A DNA stretch of 64,000 bases from Paracyclopina nana (Eukaryota > Arthropoda > Copepoda > Cyclopoida > Cyclopettidae), in NCBI GenBank assembly GCA_019096065.1, contig JAGUCH010000002.1, forward strand, positions 11,172,501 through 11,236,500, given 5' to 3'. Below the pieces are notes generated by a model. The model did not search any database. It was not told the DNA's origin and saw only the letters and a list, made by a program, of their open reading frames with translations. The position numbers were made by a program, and so were the translations under genes. Within the stretch, counting starts at the first letter, position 1. The number at the start of each line of letters is the position of its first letter. Positions 22,117-33,900 of the stretch are shown piece after piece.

Positions 22117-22602
22117 GTTATTGTTGTTGTTGTTGTTGTTGTTGTTGGCCGCGTTGACAACTCCGTTGATGAGAGATAGGACGAAAGCCAAGTAGCCAAA
22201 TGACGAGGTTTGCCCCGAAGGCTTGCAATTTTTGCCAGCATTCGTATTGGGCAAGAAGACAACGGGCTGCTTTTTCCTATCAAAAATTCGCATCCATGTT
22301 CATATGCAGTGGTAGTAGCAGAAGTGGATGCTTCATTGAATATGCACGTACTTGCCTGAGTGCGATTTAGATCCGAAGAGATTGGAATAGGACGCAACGA
22401 TGTCCTCCATAGTGCCACGTTTGGCGATTCGAGGCTGCTCTTGTAAAAATGGCTCGGATTTGATGGCGGCCGAGAGAGCATCCAGGGGCAAGTGAGGGTC
22501 GCTATCGACTCGCTCCAGAATGGCCTCCAAACATGTCAACCGAAGCAACGTATCTACAAAGCCAGTCAAGTTAGACGCCAAAATAGTTTCGGCCAGTAGC
22601 AT
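21864..22602 (-). CDS. Small protein with hydrophobic segment and long poly-Asn run
   Basis: Exons 22602-22352, 22276-22079 and 22026-21864 join in phase (2, 2) to 203 aa. The N-terminal ~75 residues are predicted helical (SNLTGFVDTLLRL, ILERVDSD). Exon 2 gives QTSSFGYLAFVLSLINGVVN, a hydrophobic segment followed at once by a run of more than 15 Asn with one Asp, encoded by the TTG/GTT microsatellite at 22081-22145. Exon 3 adds an Asn-rich then Arg-rich stretch and an acidic end. A hydrophobic stretch ending in Asn repeats recurs in uncharacterised arthropod proteins, from memory. Function is unknown, and an upstream 5' exon is possible because no clear signal peptide is present. AATAAA on the minus strand at 21381-21376 would place its 3' end inside the convergent plus-strand gene. 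Confidence 0.6.
22081..22145. repeat. GTT/AAC trinucleotide microsatellite (coding)
   Basis: About 21 almost uninterrupted trinucleotides encode the Asn run of the minus-strand gene. Such tracts vary in length between individuals. Confidence 0.85.
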
Positions 22603-24921
22603 TTTGCTGATTCAATTTTCTCGAAAAAGGAAGACCATCTTTTGTGCCGAGTCCAAGTTCCAACAACTAATCCTAATAGGCCAACAAACGGTACCTTTCT
22701 CCACTCTTGCCGCTATGTTGTGCACTATCACAGTGGACCATTTTACGGTATAAATACGCTAACTGTGACAATTTGCAAGGCGTCACTAAAAATAAAAAAT
22801 AAAATGTTCGCAGCTAATTATAAATGATCATGCAGAGCAACACCAACCAATTAATTTCAGCCTCATAGTTCCAAAGTTCCATAATTCCAAAGCTCTTTGG
22901 AGATTTACTTAATTTTGAAAATTACATGAGGTTACTTTTTTGTAGTGAACCGTTTCTTTGGGCTTTTATTGTAATACTTTCCGTTTGAAATCGCAAAAGC
23001 TCACAAGCGAGGCTTTGAAATACGCAGAAAGGTTTCGCGTTAATTCAAAGAACGTTCCGTCTTCACGCTGCAACATGTCCCGTTCATCTCTGGCTCATTC
23101 AAGTGGGAGACTAATGTCACCTTGCACTTGTAGAAGCAGTGACATAAACTATTTAGTTGTCATGAAAACTAAAGAGAGTTCTAATTAAAGCTCTAATCTT
23201 TGCTTCTATTCAACCATCCAGAATTGCTAATTATATTATTTGAATTACCTAATGCTTTCTACATTGCATGCTACGAACAAATACTTGGTCAACAAATGTA
23301 AGAACAAACAAAAAAATTCCCAAATCTGGTATATTAAATATTTCGCGACTTTTATTTAAAGGATGAGCGAGCCAGCGGCATTTGTAAAGACTGCGCGGAT
23401 GGATTTTTCCTAATAGGCGAAAGCACTTTAATAAGGTGTTCACCTACGCCTCGTTTTCTTAAAATCTTACGTTACCTGAATGAAATGCTCAAGTTTCCGT
23501 ACTTCTGATAAATCAAAACACTTCAAGCTCATGTGACCAAAAGAGGTGGGAAAAATGGTCCAATTGCAGCTTTCAAAAGTTAGTAAATATTATTAGTACT
23601 GAAATAGGAGGCTTAAGTAAAACGCACTTTAACGAAAGGAAAAAATTCCTTTGTAGGTGAACACAGTATTAGTCTTTGGAGTACTCATTAAAGAAGGTGC
23701 AGGATGAACCACATTTCACATTAGAATCATCACTCTGTAAAGCGGTCCTAGCGGCGTTTTAGGGCAGGAGCTACGAATCGCGGCATTAAAGGGCACTGAC
23801 TGACTCCCTTGAAGAATCCATTCAGTAGATCTACCCTTGGTAATAACTATGCCAAAGGGTTTTACCCTCAGGCCTCTGAGAGGGGAGATAATGTGACCTT
23901 AACAAGTTTGGATAAATTCCTATGCAGTAAAACTGTGGACCCCTTTCCATTTTTTTGTGCATTATTATGTGGGCTCCATTTTTATCTACTACACTTTTCT
24001 GGTAGCTGTTTTAACTTCTACACCTTTTGTAGAGTATAACCATAAGCAATTAAGCTAAAATCTATTTCAAGCACATAATTACTGATTTTTGCCATTGAAA
24101 CTTATCCTTGACTAGACATGTGATTGCCAACAACAAATAGGTCATCTCTTTTGTGAAATGTTTTGTTGACTGGAATGGTGTAGGCATTCAGATATTCTAT
24201 GCTTAACTTTTAAGTTTACTTGACATAATAATTCATGCTTCAAAATTGCTTAGATTAAAGAAGATTCTATGCAGACGATTTAAATTGAGGGCCTGATAGG
24301 AGTCCAACTATTGCTATCTTGCACCTATGAATATTTGCTGCCAATGTATAATTATTAATATCAAATAAACGAATGTTACTTTGGCAATGAATTGTGTAGT
24401 ACCTAAAACATCAAGTCAACATTTTTTAGAAGTTAATACAACTCACTTTGTAGGAGTAAAAAGGCCGTACCAAAATGTGCAGTAGTAAAAATGACTACAC
24501 TAAAAGGTGTAGAAGTTAAAATTACTTGACTGTAGTAGTTAAAACATCTCTGGCAAAAGCCTATACCATAAGGTGTAGTTGTTAAAGTGCAATATTTTTA
24601 GAAGTTAAAAACACTAGACATGTAGAAGTTAAAACTTCTAGAAATTAGAAGATAAAAACGACCCAAACTCCTTGGGAAAATGCAGGAATACAAAAACTGA
24701 GATTTTTAGAACATTTCAATATTTTATTCCTTATACCACAATCACTATAATCCACTCTATTTTCGAAGCGCGCGATTTGCAGCATAGTGCAAACTGTCTG
24801 ATGTAGTAGAGTAGTAGCTTTGCAAAAGCTTGCGTATCTCTCGCACCGTGCACGCATTCCGCCTTCGCCTTCGTATAAAACTTGTCTCGCCACTCCGACA
24901 ACTCTTTAGTCAAGCTGTGGT
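22603..24921. other. Intergenic DNA with degenerate repeats
   Basis: No supported gene. 24420-24655 repeats a GTAGAAGTTAAAA-like word many times in diverged form, with a complementary TTTTAACTTCTACACCTTTT block at about 24008-24027. GTGTTCACCTAC near 23439 recurs inverted near 23654. The final ~100 bases are presumably the leader of the next gene. Confidence 0.45.
24420..24655 (+). repeat. Degenerate GTAGAAGTTAAAA repeat
   Basis: Seven or more diverged copies of a word like TGTAGAAGTTAAAA occur at irregular spacing. It is probably decayed tandem DNA. Confidence 0.5.
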
Positions 24922-25588
24922 ATGGTGGCGCACAAGAGGCCCGCAGACAGGCTGGTGCGGCCTCCATCGGAGGCCCCCGAGGACGTCTTGGAGGACGAGG
25001 ACACCGACGAGGACACGGAAGACGAGGACGACACCGACGAGGACTCCGAAGCCACCGAAAACACCGTCGGACTCATCCTGGAGAACATCAGGCAAGCCAG
25101 CTCAAGACAATAAGCTAGATGCGATAGATTTTCAATCGATCGTCCGTTATTCATTGCAGATTAAGGGAGCAAATGGCGGCCAGCTCGGACATATTGGCCA
25201 AGGTAAAATTCATTTTAAAGTAATTATAGCTGGAAACGCGGAAATGCGACTTACTTTTCCCTAACATGCGCTGGTTGTCCCGCAATTATCCGAGCAACAC
25301 ATACCCTTAAAATAGGGCTCATGCTCAATTTCTCCGAAAAGGAAGGGACCGCCCGCACCTATGCAAGCATTGGGATTTTTCGGATTTAAATACGATTTCT
25401 GGGTTGCAGGCCAAAGAAACCAACAAATCCATCGAGGAGCGGATAGCGTCGGTCAGGAAGAAATTGCCTCCTGCAGCAAGCAATAGGCAAGTCAGACAAC
25501 ACTAAAATAGCGCAAAAGCTCACTCAAAAATGGTACTCGCAGGTTCCACGTCCGATACGATTCCAGAGACTGGGAGCAGCTCCGATGA
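24922..25588 (+). CDS. Small acidic coiled-coil protein, unknown family
   Basis: Exons 24922-25091, 25160-25202, 25410-25486 and 25543-25588 join in phase to 111 aa. The N-terminus is MVAHKRPADRLVRPPSEAPE, followed by about 30 residues of almost only Asp, Glu and Thr, then a helical coiled-coil part (LILENIRLREQMAASSDILA, IEERIASVRKKLPP) and the end FHVRYDSRDWEQLR. Introns 1 and 3 use GC donors (AG/GCAAG), and the 43-base second exon is coherent only with them. AATAAA at 25836-25841 fits as the 3' end. Length and helix content suggest a subunit of a larger complex, but I do not recognise it. Confidence 0.65.
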
Positions 25589-25835
25589 CCCGACTCCAGA
25601 GCAAAAGCTCCCCAGATGACTCCCAACGAGGTGGGACCTTCGAAGGCCGCAAGACCGTTTAATTGGGCATTTTGCCTGCTGCCGCCGAGGAGCACACCCA
25701 AACAAAAGTAGCCTTTATAGTCAATCATCACAACGTACGTCACGCTCGCAATTTTCAATTGCCAGCGCGCAGAGACCGCAACCAAGGAGAGAAGGCCGCG
25801 CATCTTTTGGCCACCATCATTAAAATCATCGAAGA

Positions 25836-25841
25836 AATAAA
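25836..25841 (+). terminator. Polyadenylation signal of the acidic coiled-coil gene
   Basis: AATAAA lies 248 bases downstream of the TGA at 25586-25588. It places the minus-strand frame at 25492-25857 inside this gene's 3' UTR. Confidence 0.45.
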
Positions 25842-28463
25842 AGTAGCCATTTTGCACATTTCCTTTGTTTGGTTGAAATTCGGGTCCGCGTCTGGTTTCG
25901 CCCCTTCAGTACGCGACGTCTGCTTTTGCCAGCTTGCAAATCTGCCGTCAGTGGGCCGAGTGCATGTGCAAAATGCAGCAAAGGCCGCGCCGTCGCTCCC
26001 TTGATTCGCAGCGAAAATGGCGAGAGAAAAGGAAAGTGAACGCGGTGGAGAGCGCGCTGATTTGCGCAGTCGCGAAACTCAGCTGCTCCACTTTTTTGCA
26101 GTTGCGAAAGTGAAAGCAAGCAAGCACGTGGCGGCGGCCTCTCCAAAGTCCGCCAGGGTCTAGACGTCGCGTTTGCGAATCGGAGACGTCTGACCTATAT
26201 TCGCCAAAATCATCCGCGCGCCAATTTAACCCGGTCCCGAATGGGGGAGCATTTTGCTCCCCGACGGCTGCAGGAATACTCCCCAAGTTGTACGCAAAAA
26301 ATCCAACAAAGCCTTTGTGATGTTTTTGCATCCCTGCTTCCATTTTCAATCATAGTTTAAATAGCTACCCACAATTTTATACATTTTTTTCAATGAGGAG
26401 GCTTATCGTATCAGTGCTAGGCTAGTCTTTATCTCGAATTTTGGACGATTCTTGCATTAGCATTTTTAAAATTGTGCTATCCTCCGTGCAATAATAGTTT
26501 TTTTCTAAGACTCTAGCGTGGAGCCAGGTGACATATCCGTGGCAAGGGAATATTTTTGAATCAAACGACACTTACCCCAAGAGTACCCACATACAGTGCA
26601 GTGATATAGAAGGCTGAACTAGAGGCCAATTTTGGACCTAGGTGGAAAATTGGTGATTTTTGGCTCTTTCTAGAAATCATAAAAATTTCATTGTGTCAGC
26701 TAGGCAAGGCTGATAAAAAAATTTCCACTTGACAACTGGATTATGAGGAGTCTTTTGACAGCAAAAAGTATTTTCAATAAGAAACGATGGCTACTGTTAC
26801 GTAGTACAGTCAGCGCGCTCTAGCAAAAATAATATTGGATCCCTATCACGTCTCACACTACTTTGTGAAAAAATCAGGCCAATCGGCTGAAAAAGCAGGG
26901 AAATGCTGAAGTTCTTAAATTGCAACATAACTATTAAATCGCAGCAGAGTAGGCTTTTATAGCTCTACCAGATAAAAACTTTTGTCATCACGTTATGAGT
27001 GACTTGGGCCCAAAAATATTTTTCCCACTTTTCCGTCAAAGCGTCATGCTTAAAAACACTGTACTACCTTACAGAGGCGCCATCTAGCATGATTTTCAAA
27101 ATCAGCTCTTATAGGCTTATTGTAACTAACTCGAAAAACTAAAGAGCGGCGGACAACAATCACATAACCTGCTTGGTACTTTGATTCACGCAACCTAACT
27201 ATTAAAGGCGGTAAAATTCAAATAATTGATTCGACTTTTTCTGCTTGAGCTCACATGTGCACACTTCGGCTGGATTATTGTGTCAGTTTCCTGAAGCTTT
27301 TCTTTATTATGATTTTATCATTCATAATAGATTTTCTGTGTACGTTTTAAGGCATCAAAATGTTTATGCATGCAAGCAATCTTAATTTTCCCAAATCCAT
27401 ACGCCTTAAATTCATAGAACTGTTTTAAAAAAGTACCAGACGTTGTATGAGTGATTTCAAAACATTTCTCAGTTTTTGTTGTACGCCGTTCTTTAGTTTT
27501 TCGAGTTAGTTAGCTTATTGGTTTGTAGGCTAAAAGAGAAAACGCTCTAAACTGTTTTTTTAAGAAAACTTTTTGTGGTCGATGGTTTTGGCAGAAATCT
27601 TTGGCTCTCTGGAAAGCTTTGTTTAAAGAACACATTATGATAGGTAGCCTTGCTTGAACTGACCCCATAGTTGCTCAAATATGAAAAAAATTGATATTTT
27701 TATTTTCTTGTACATTAAGGGATATTTTTACTAAGTGAAACATTTTTTCTAAAAACTTTTTAAAAATGGAAGAAAAATATTAGTGCAGTTTTGTCTTTCG
27801 ATCACTTTTTTATGATACAATAGGCTTGGTACATCCAGCAATAAGAATAGAAAAAATTAAAAGAGAGAAGTTTAAAAATCGGCCCCAAGGCCCCCATTTT
27901 TTGGTGGACCTAACCCTGAGTTTGTGAGATGTACTTCCATGGTTAGAATTTTCTATGGTATCTTCATCAACCTTGATGATCTAGACTTTTGGGCTTCAGT
28001 CTTTTATTAATATCCACTATGTAGCACGCATTTCTGTCCGTTATAAGAATACAGTTAAAAATACAATGAAGATGAGCATCTAATCAATTCAAATGAAGTA
28101 AGGAATCCAAAAGCATAACAAAGCTATGCTATTGTCAATTTTGCCAATTTATTTAATTTGATTTATTTAATTTCAGATTAAGCATAAAACATCAGAACTG
28201 ACAATATGACTAAACATTAATCTATCGACTATTTATTTTTTGCTTAAAAAAATGCAAATTAGTTTTCTTTAAGTAAATAATTTTTCTGCCAATAAAAGAG
28301 ATATTTTGTCAGGTGAAAGAAGATGAAAACACAGATAGCAAAATAATGAAACAAATCAAGCAAATAGTAGATAGATTGAGCGATGTCAGGCCAAAATCTT
28401 CCGCTATAGAAGTTGTAAATAAAGATTTCCCAAAAATTGTAAATAAAAGAACGAGAACTGAAA
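25842..28463. other. Intergenic DNA with a dispersed repeat shared with 55.4-55.7 kb
   Basis: No supported gene. About 26.69-26.77 and 27.48-27.70 kb match 55.39-55.70 kb in inverted orientation; shared words include ACCCCATAG and TCTTTGGCTCTCTGGAAAGC. Frames are short and AT-driven. Confidence 0.5.
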
Positions 28464-29385
28464 ATGTTAGCCAAAAACAGTTTACGCTTATTTCCGTCGT
28501 ATTTTGCAAGAAATCATGGAGCAAGGCCGGTTAGTTCACTGGTGACATATTCTGAGAAAGCGGAAGGACAAGTGGGCCTTGTCACCCTAAACAACCCTGA
28601 CAAGATGAATGCCATGACAGAGAGCCTTGGAAATGCCTTGGTTGACACTCTATCAGCTATTCCTGCCCACACCAGAGCAATCATCATCACGGGAGCAGGT
28701 ACCACTTTCAATCTTCAAGCCATTTCCCTTGTGAACTTGATATGATTACTTTTTAAAAGGCAAAGCCTTCTCGGCTGGAGGAGACCTTGATTGGCTTATG
28801 GAGCGTCACCATGACAGCCACGAAAACAACCAAAAGATCATGTATGCCTTCTACAAAAAGTTTCTAGACCTTCGGGCCATTCCCATACCTATGATTGCTG
28901 CCATAAATGGTCCAGCTATTGGAGCAGGTCTTGCCATGGCCATTGGGCTTTGCGACATTCGCGTGGCCTCCAAAAATGCCACAATGGGCTTGACGTTTTC
29001 GAAATTAGGCCTTCATCCGGGCATGGGATCTCTCCACTTCACGCCTCTTCTTGTTGGTCCAGCTGCTGCTGCAGATCTTCTGCTTACAGGCCGAGTGATA
29101 AAGGCCACTGAGGCCCTTGAAATGGGCCTTGTCAGCAGAGTATGCGAATCCAATGTTGTGGAGGAAAGTCTCGCCATTGCTAAGGACATTTGCAATGCTG
29201 CTCCAACTGCAGTAAGCACAACTGTCATGGCCTTAAGACAGCGACAAGACGCCACTGGCCTTGGCCTTGATGAGTCTTTAAAGTTGGATGCAGAAAAACA
29301 AGCCCTGACGTACAACACTCAGGATTTCGCTGAAGGCCTCAGATCACTCAAAGAAAAGAGGCCTCCAAAGTTCAGAGGAAATTAG
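28464..29385 (+). CDS. Enoyl-CoA hydratase/isomerase (crotonase) family protein, probably mitochondrial
   Basis: Exons 28464-28698 and 28760-29385 join in phase 1 to 286 aa. The N-terminus MLAKNSLRLFPSYFARNHGA is Arg-containing and amphipathic, like a mitochondrial targeting peptide. Family features are VGLVTLNNPDKMNAM, AFSAGGDLDWL (oxyanion-hole loop), MIAAINGPAIGAGLAMA with CDIRVASKNATMGL (second oxyanion segment) and LGLHPGMGSLHFTPLLVG. The two catalytic glutamates of classical hydratase, in the GGGCELA and QPEILLG positions, are not present here (GAGLAMA and LTFSKLG). The LGLHPGMG signature belongs to a crotonase branch common in bacteria. Substrate and reaction are therefore open: hydration by other residues, isomerisation or hydrolysis. 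Confidence 0.88.
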
Positions 29386-30945
29386 CCCCAAAACCTTTAT
29401 CCAGCTTTCAAGTTATCAAGGCACTAAAGTTCGGCAAAAGAAAGTTTGAATCGACGGTTTTTATAGGGCTGCCTATTTTTCCTGTGTATATATGAGCTGC
29501 TAAATGTCATCTCTTCCATGCAGCATTATTTTAAAGTTTGATTTAAACCTGCTAAACCTGCCCTTATAGGCCAAGGTAAGGCTCTTTTAAAAATGGTGTC
29601 AATTTGCGAAAAAAAAGAGAAAATGTCTGTGGCCTTTGATTGGATTCTCACATAGGATATTAGAATGCCGCTAATTGAGAGAACACTCGCCTTTATACAG
29701 CTAAGCCAAGCGCTCTCAAAGACGACGGCATGGAATATTTAACGCGCTAGCTCCAGCATCAAGGCAAATAATGCAATGTCGCGTGATTAGGTTGATGGCT
29801 TCAAGGTATACATTTCTCAATGGGCTAAGGCTGCTGCGGCGAAGAGGGAGGACACATTTAGCGCCATAATTTAATGAGGCAATTATGGGACATTTTCATG
29901 TGATGTACAAAAATTGCCCTTGACTTCCCTTTTTCTAAAGACATTTCCACATGGATCCAGCAGCTCTGTATCTTTTCAAAAGTGGATTTTTCAGGAGAAT
30001 CGCAATTTTAGTACGACGTGGACCAACTAGGTAGTTAGTTAATTATGACAAATTGACTTGTAAATAAACTGGCTTTAAAACATCCAAAAAATGATCCACT
30101 TACCTTTTTTGCTGCATTGTACAACTCAAGTGGAAAACAAGTTGCAATTAGAGTCGTGTGTCAAGAAATGATTTGTAACGTTGAGAAGTGCATAATTAAT
30201 TTCACTGCTACCCTGGTTTGCATCACGAAATATTGTGGAGTTGCGGTGACATTTAGTATTTGGCCAAAACCATCGCTATTAAGCCAAAATATCGACAGTC
30301 ATGCATTCATCTTTCTGGTAGCTATTGATATAAACAAAGTAACTGTCTCAGCCCACCTCAGTCGTTTCATCAACCAAAATTAGATGAGACTTGAGACTCG
30401 AGTTTCAAGTTTCATCCTGACGTTGGCAATTAGTTTTGAGAGCGTAAAAGAATCTAGAAGTGATGTCACATATCTCGACGCGTCCATATCAGGACAGATT
30501 GCTCAATGCCCGTATTTGAGCCGAACATGTCAAAACTCAATTTCCTATGAATATGTCTCAATATTCAGCCATTGGGATCCTGCCCTCAAATACAACTTCT
30601 TTCAGGTGAGTTGCCTAATATGGCTACGTGCCGAATCAATCAGTAGGCATTTTTTCAGGAATGGATAGTACATGGCAAAAGCTATGTAATAGTGCATAAA
30701 GGCTCGCGCTCTCGTTTCAACGGAGGCTTTTTTCGTACGTCCGCTGCCGCAGCCTCGATCGCAGCTCGCGTACGCAGCGCGGTTGGCTCGCAGCCTCGCC
30801 TGGCGTCGCTCACGGCTCCACTCCAGTCTACTGATCCTCATCTTCACTACATGTGCCAGTAGCCAGTTGACCGGGAGCCGGGCCACCAAATATACCCGAA
30901 TCAGTGCATAAGTGAGTGATGGGCGGTGCAATTGCCTGACCCAAG
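29386..30945. other. Intergenic DNA
   Basis: This holds the 3' UTR of the crotonase gene (AATAAA at about 30062) and the presumed promoter and leader of the sushi receptor. No gene is supported. GC rises sharply at 30.71-30.86 kb, just before the receptor start, which would fit a promoter-proximal region. Confidence 0.4.
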
Positions 30946-33900
30946 ATGATGTTGTGCATCCTCGTCGTGGGCCTTTTGGGCCTGGCCTTCAGCGACTTGG
31001 CAGGTAAGAGGCCTTTTTACCACTTTTTCCCGTTGGTGACATCCACAAAGCATGGTCGTATCAGTGAATAGATCGCGCGGTCAAAGGGCACTCAAGGCAT
31101 CAAAGGCAATGAGCCTTGCATTCAATCTGGTCAAATGGCCTCTTTAGGGTATACTATGTGTGGCAAAAAGAGGTGGCCCAGTTTGAGCAGTTTGGCCTTG
31201 CGTGCATCATTGCATGGCATCGTGATTTATCGTGAAAAATTTTCAAGGCAGCTTTAACTGCGGCCGCGCTTCATATAGCCAAATGGATTGCGCAAGCCAC
31301 GATTTCCCAAGATGATGATGATGAGCTTTGCCTTAACGTACGTGCATGCACACCTGCCATATTGCAACTGTAGACCATAATTCCTTTTAACGCAGCCGTT
31401 TTGAATCCATTAAAACACTTGACCTCAGCAATGGCAATTATCTCGAAGCATTATTCACCCACGACGTCAGGAGCACAATTCTCCTGCTCGCTTTTGTATC
31501 TAGGATCGAGCTTTAAGGGACGTTGCTGCAATTACTACTGCAGCAGCCTTTTGGCAACTTTTAGCCAAGAAAAGAAGCGGTGGCAATAAAAGCATCCTTC
31601 GGGATTCTTGCCATTCTTTTGTCTCGTTGCAATTAAGGCCGAGTGATATCAAAGGCCAAGGTGGGTGTCGTAGCTGATTTTGCATGTCTGCCTTGATCTA
31701 AGCCGGAGGATGAGGCCATATAAGTCTGAAAGAAGCTATATCTCGTGAAAAAGAACAGTGCTGACAAAGCGAGAGTGTGGATTTGCGGCCTTCCAATTCG
31801 CTAAGGCTTAGTGTCAATTTGACCTGTTGGTGCCCTGTTGCTCAGCTGTGCTAAGCTTCTGGTAATTGAAAGCTACAAGAAGACAAATTATGATGCCGTG
31901 GCAATTTCGTGCCACAAATAGGCCAAGTTTTTCGTGTCAAAACGCCTTGGCATCGCTCGCACACTGCATAAATTATGCACACACCCGAATATGGCGTTGG
32001 AAGAAATCATCTGCTTTGAATGCTTTGCATTTGTGAAACCTTGGCTCAAAAATCCGTCAGTTACTATTTGTTCGATACTTGCAGCACAACAAGACTGCAA
32101 TTTCGGCCTGATCCAAATGTTGCGACAACTGACAACTTAATTCCAGTACGTTAAAAGCGAGGATCTTCCTCTTTTCTTTTGGTGCCAAAGTTTATTGTTG
32201 CGCAAAACATCTCCCCGAGCTCCTACGATAATTCTATTCAAGATTTCTGCCTTGATTGCAACCGAAGGCTGCTCATCGAATCGAGCTGATGCCATTAGAC
32301 GCGTCCCATTAAACTGAAATTTCGATGCGTAATGATAATTGCAAACACGCTATTGTGGGCAATTTATTGTCGACTAATTTGGTTCACTCTATATGCATAT
32401 GGTATATTAGCCCCAGTCATTGGTGGGGCTGAAACGTCGTGGCGGTTAAATAGCAAATAAAGCAGTCGTCGTAGTCCATGGTGAGCAAGAGGGAAATGAG
32501 TCAGAGCCCAAGTCTGCAAACTTCGCCTGTAATTGAGAAGGGGAAAGCCGTGGTGTAGTAGCCGTAGTAGCAGGCCAAAAGGGAGTGACGGTAATAGGGC
32601 AGCTTTCCAGACGACTACCACACCAAAGTATATGTGTGTGTCTATATATATAAAACCATTGAACTAATTCTTTCATTTTTTCGTGCAGTGTCAACATGCG
32701 GCTTTCTTTTCTTCTATACCTATACTTTAGCATTGCGGGTGCTTCTTTGTGCGTGGAAATTGAAGAGTCGCGAGAAGAAACAAACTGGCGTGTCGTAAAA
32801 GCTGGAAATGCCAACATTGCATTCAGTGTATGGAAGCGATGAAAACCCTTCTTCGCACAAAGGTTGACGGAGATGCGATTTTTCTCGCTCCCTCCTTATA
32901 TTATGGCTGTAGCTTGACTCAGATAGACTATTACAGCCAAGGAAGCATCGGAAAAAATTGCCCTTGGTCTGTGCGTGCGTGTGAGTGCGGTGATAGTCTT
33001 TTTCTTCTACGTGGAAGAAACATAAAGATAGCGAGGGTTCCATCTTCAATCCCTCCCTAAATTGTACTTTAGGGACAACGACGACTATACCTAGCTGCCA
33101 TGCTACAAAACTATATGCTATTCGAGGAAATTCACTTGCCGCTGCTCTGACTCTCAATTTTGCCAGCTCAGAAGTTGTACGAAAATACCACCGCACCACC
33201 CCAGCTAATTACGGCGCTGTTCTGCCATAAAGTAGAACATTGCTTAAATTCCCCTGGGATTTACTGATGTATCAGCCAATTTCAAAAGGAATTTACCTTG
33301 CATTAGTCGGCGCGAAATATGGCTGAGAGTAGCATACATATATCGATGTATTCAAGTGTAGTGGTGCCCAATTTTTCCATCTGTTTCCATCTCCACCCCT
33401 TCACTTTCTCACTGCTCGCATTTTTCCACCCCCTTTCCCTGCTGGCTGGTTGGAACAGATGAAGCAGCAAAAAGATCCACTATATGTTGATGATGATCCC
33501 CAAGTACATGGGTACGTGCCGCAGACAAAATAGTCATTTAGCAAAACAAGCCAACCAAAAAAGGTCCTGCCAGACTACAGACCACTTACCACTCGTACGT
33601 AGGTATATGGAGGGGGCAAAAGTAATGGTGCACAACTTTTGATATAAATCTTCATTTTAGCATTCTGCCAAAAGGTGGCTTAACGAAATGGGAGCAGCCC
33701 GCCCTAGATTCATAGTCAAATGAAAGTTGTGTGTGTGGTTTTTTACGATCTGCAGCTGCTTTCGAAGCGGGAATCGATGCCGTCAAGGATGCATTTAATA
33801 TTTATGCAATATTGTGATATTGCACCTAGAGCCAGCTAACTAACACCATCCCATCTGTGCGGGGTTTTCCGTCAAGCTAGGATATCATCGTTACCAATTT

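Noticed and set aside
25492..25857. 121-codon minus frame with a Ctr copper-transporter-like GYFCLGVLLGG stretch
   Set aside because: It lies over the last exon and 3' UTR of the plus-strand gene, lacks the copper-binding MxxxM motif, and neighbouring minus frames do not join into a coherent protein.
32364..33199. Minus-strand gene within intron 1 of the sushi receptor
   Set aside because: The two overlapping frames lack domains, codon bias and splice coherence.
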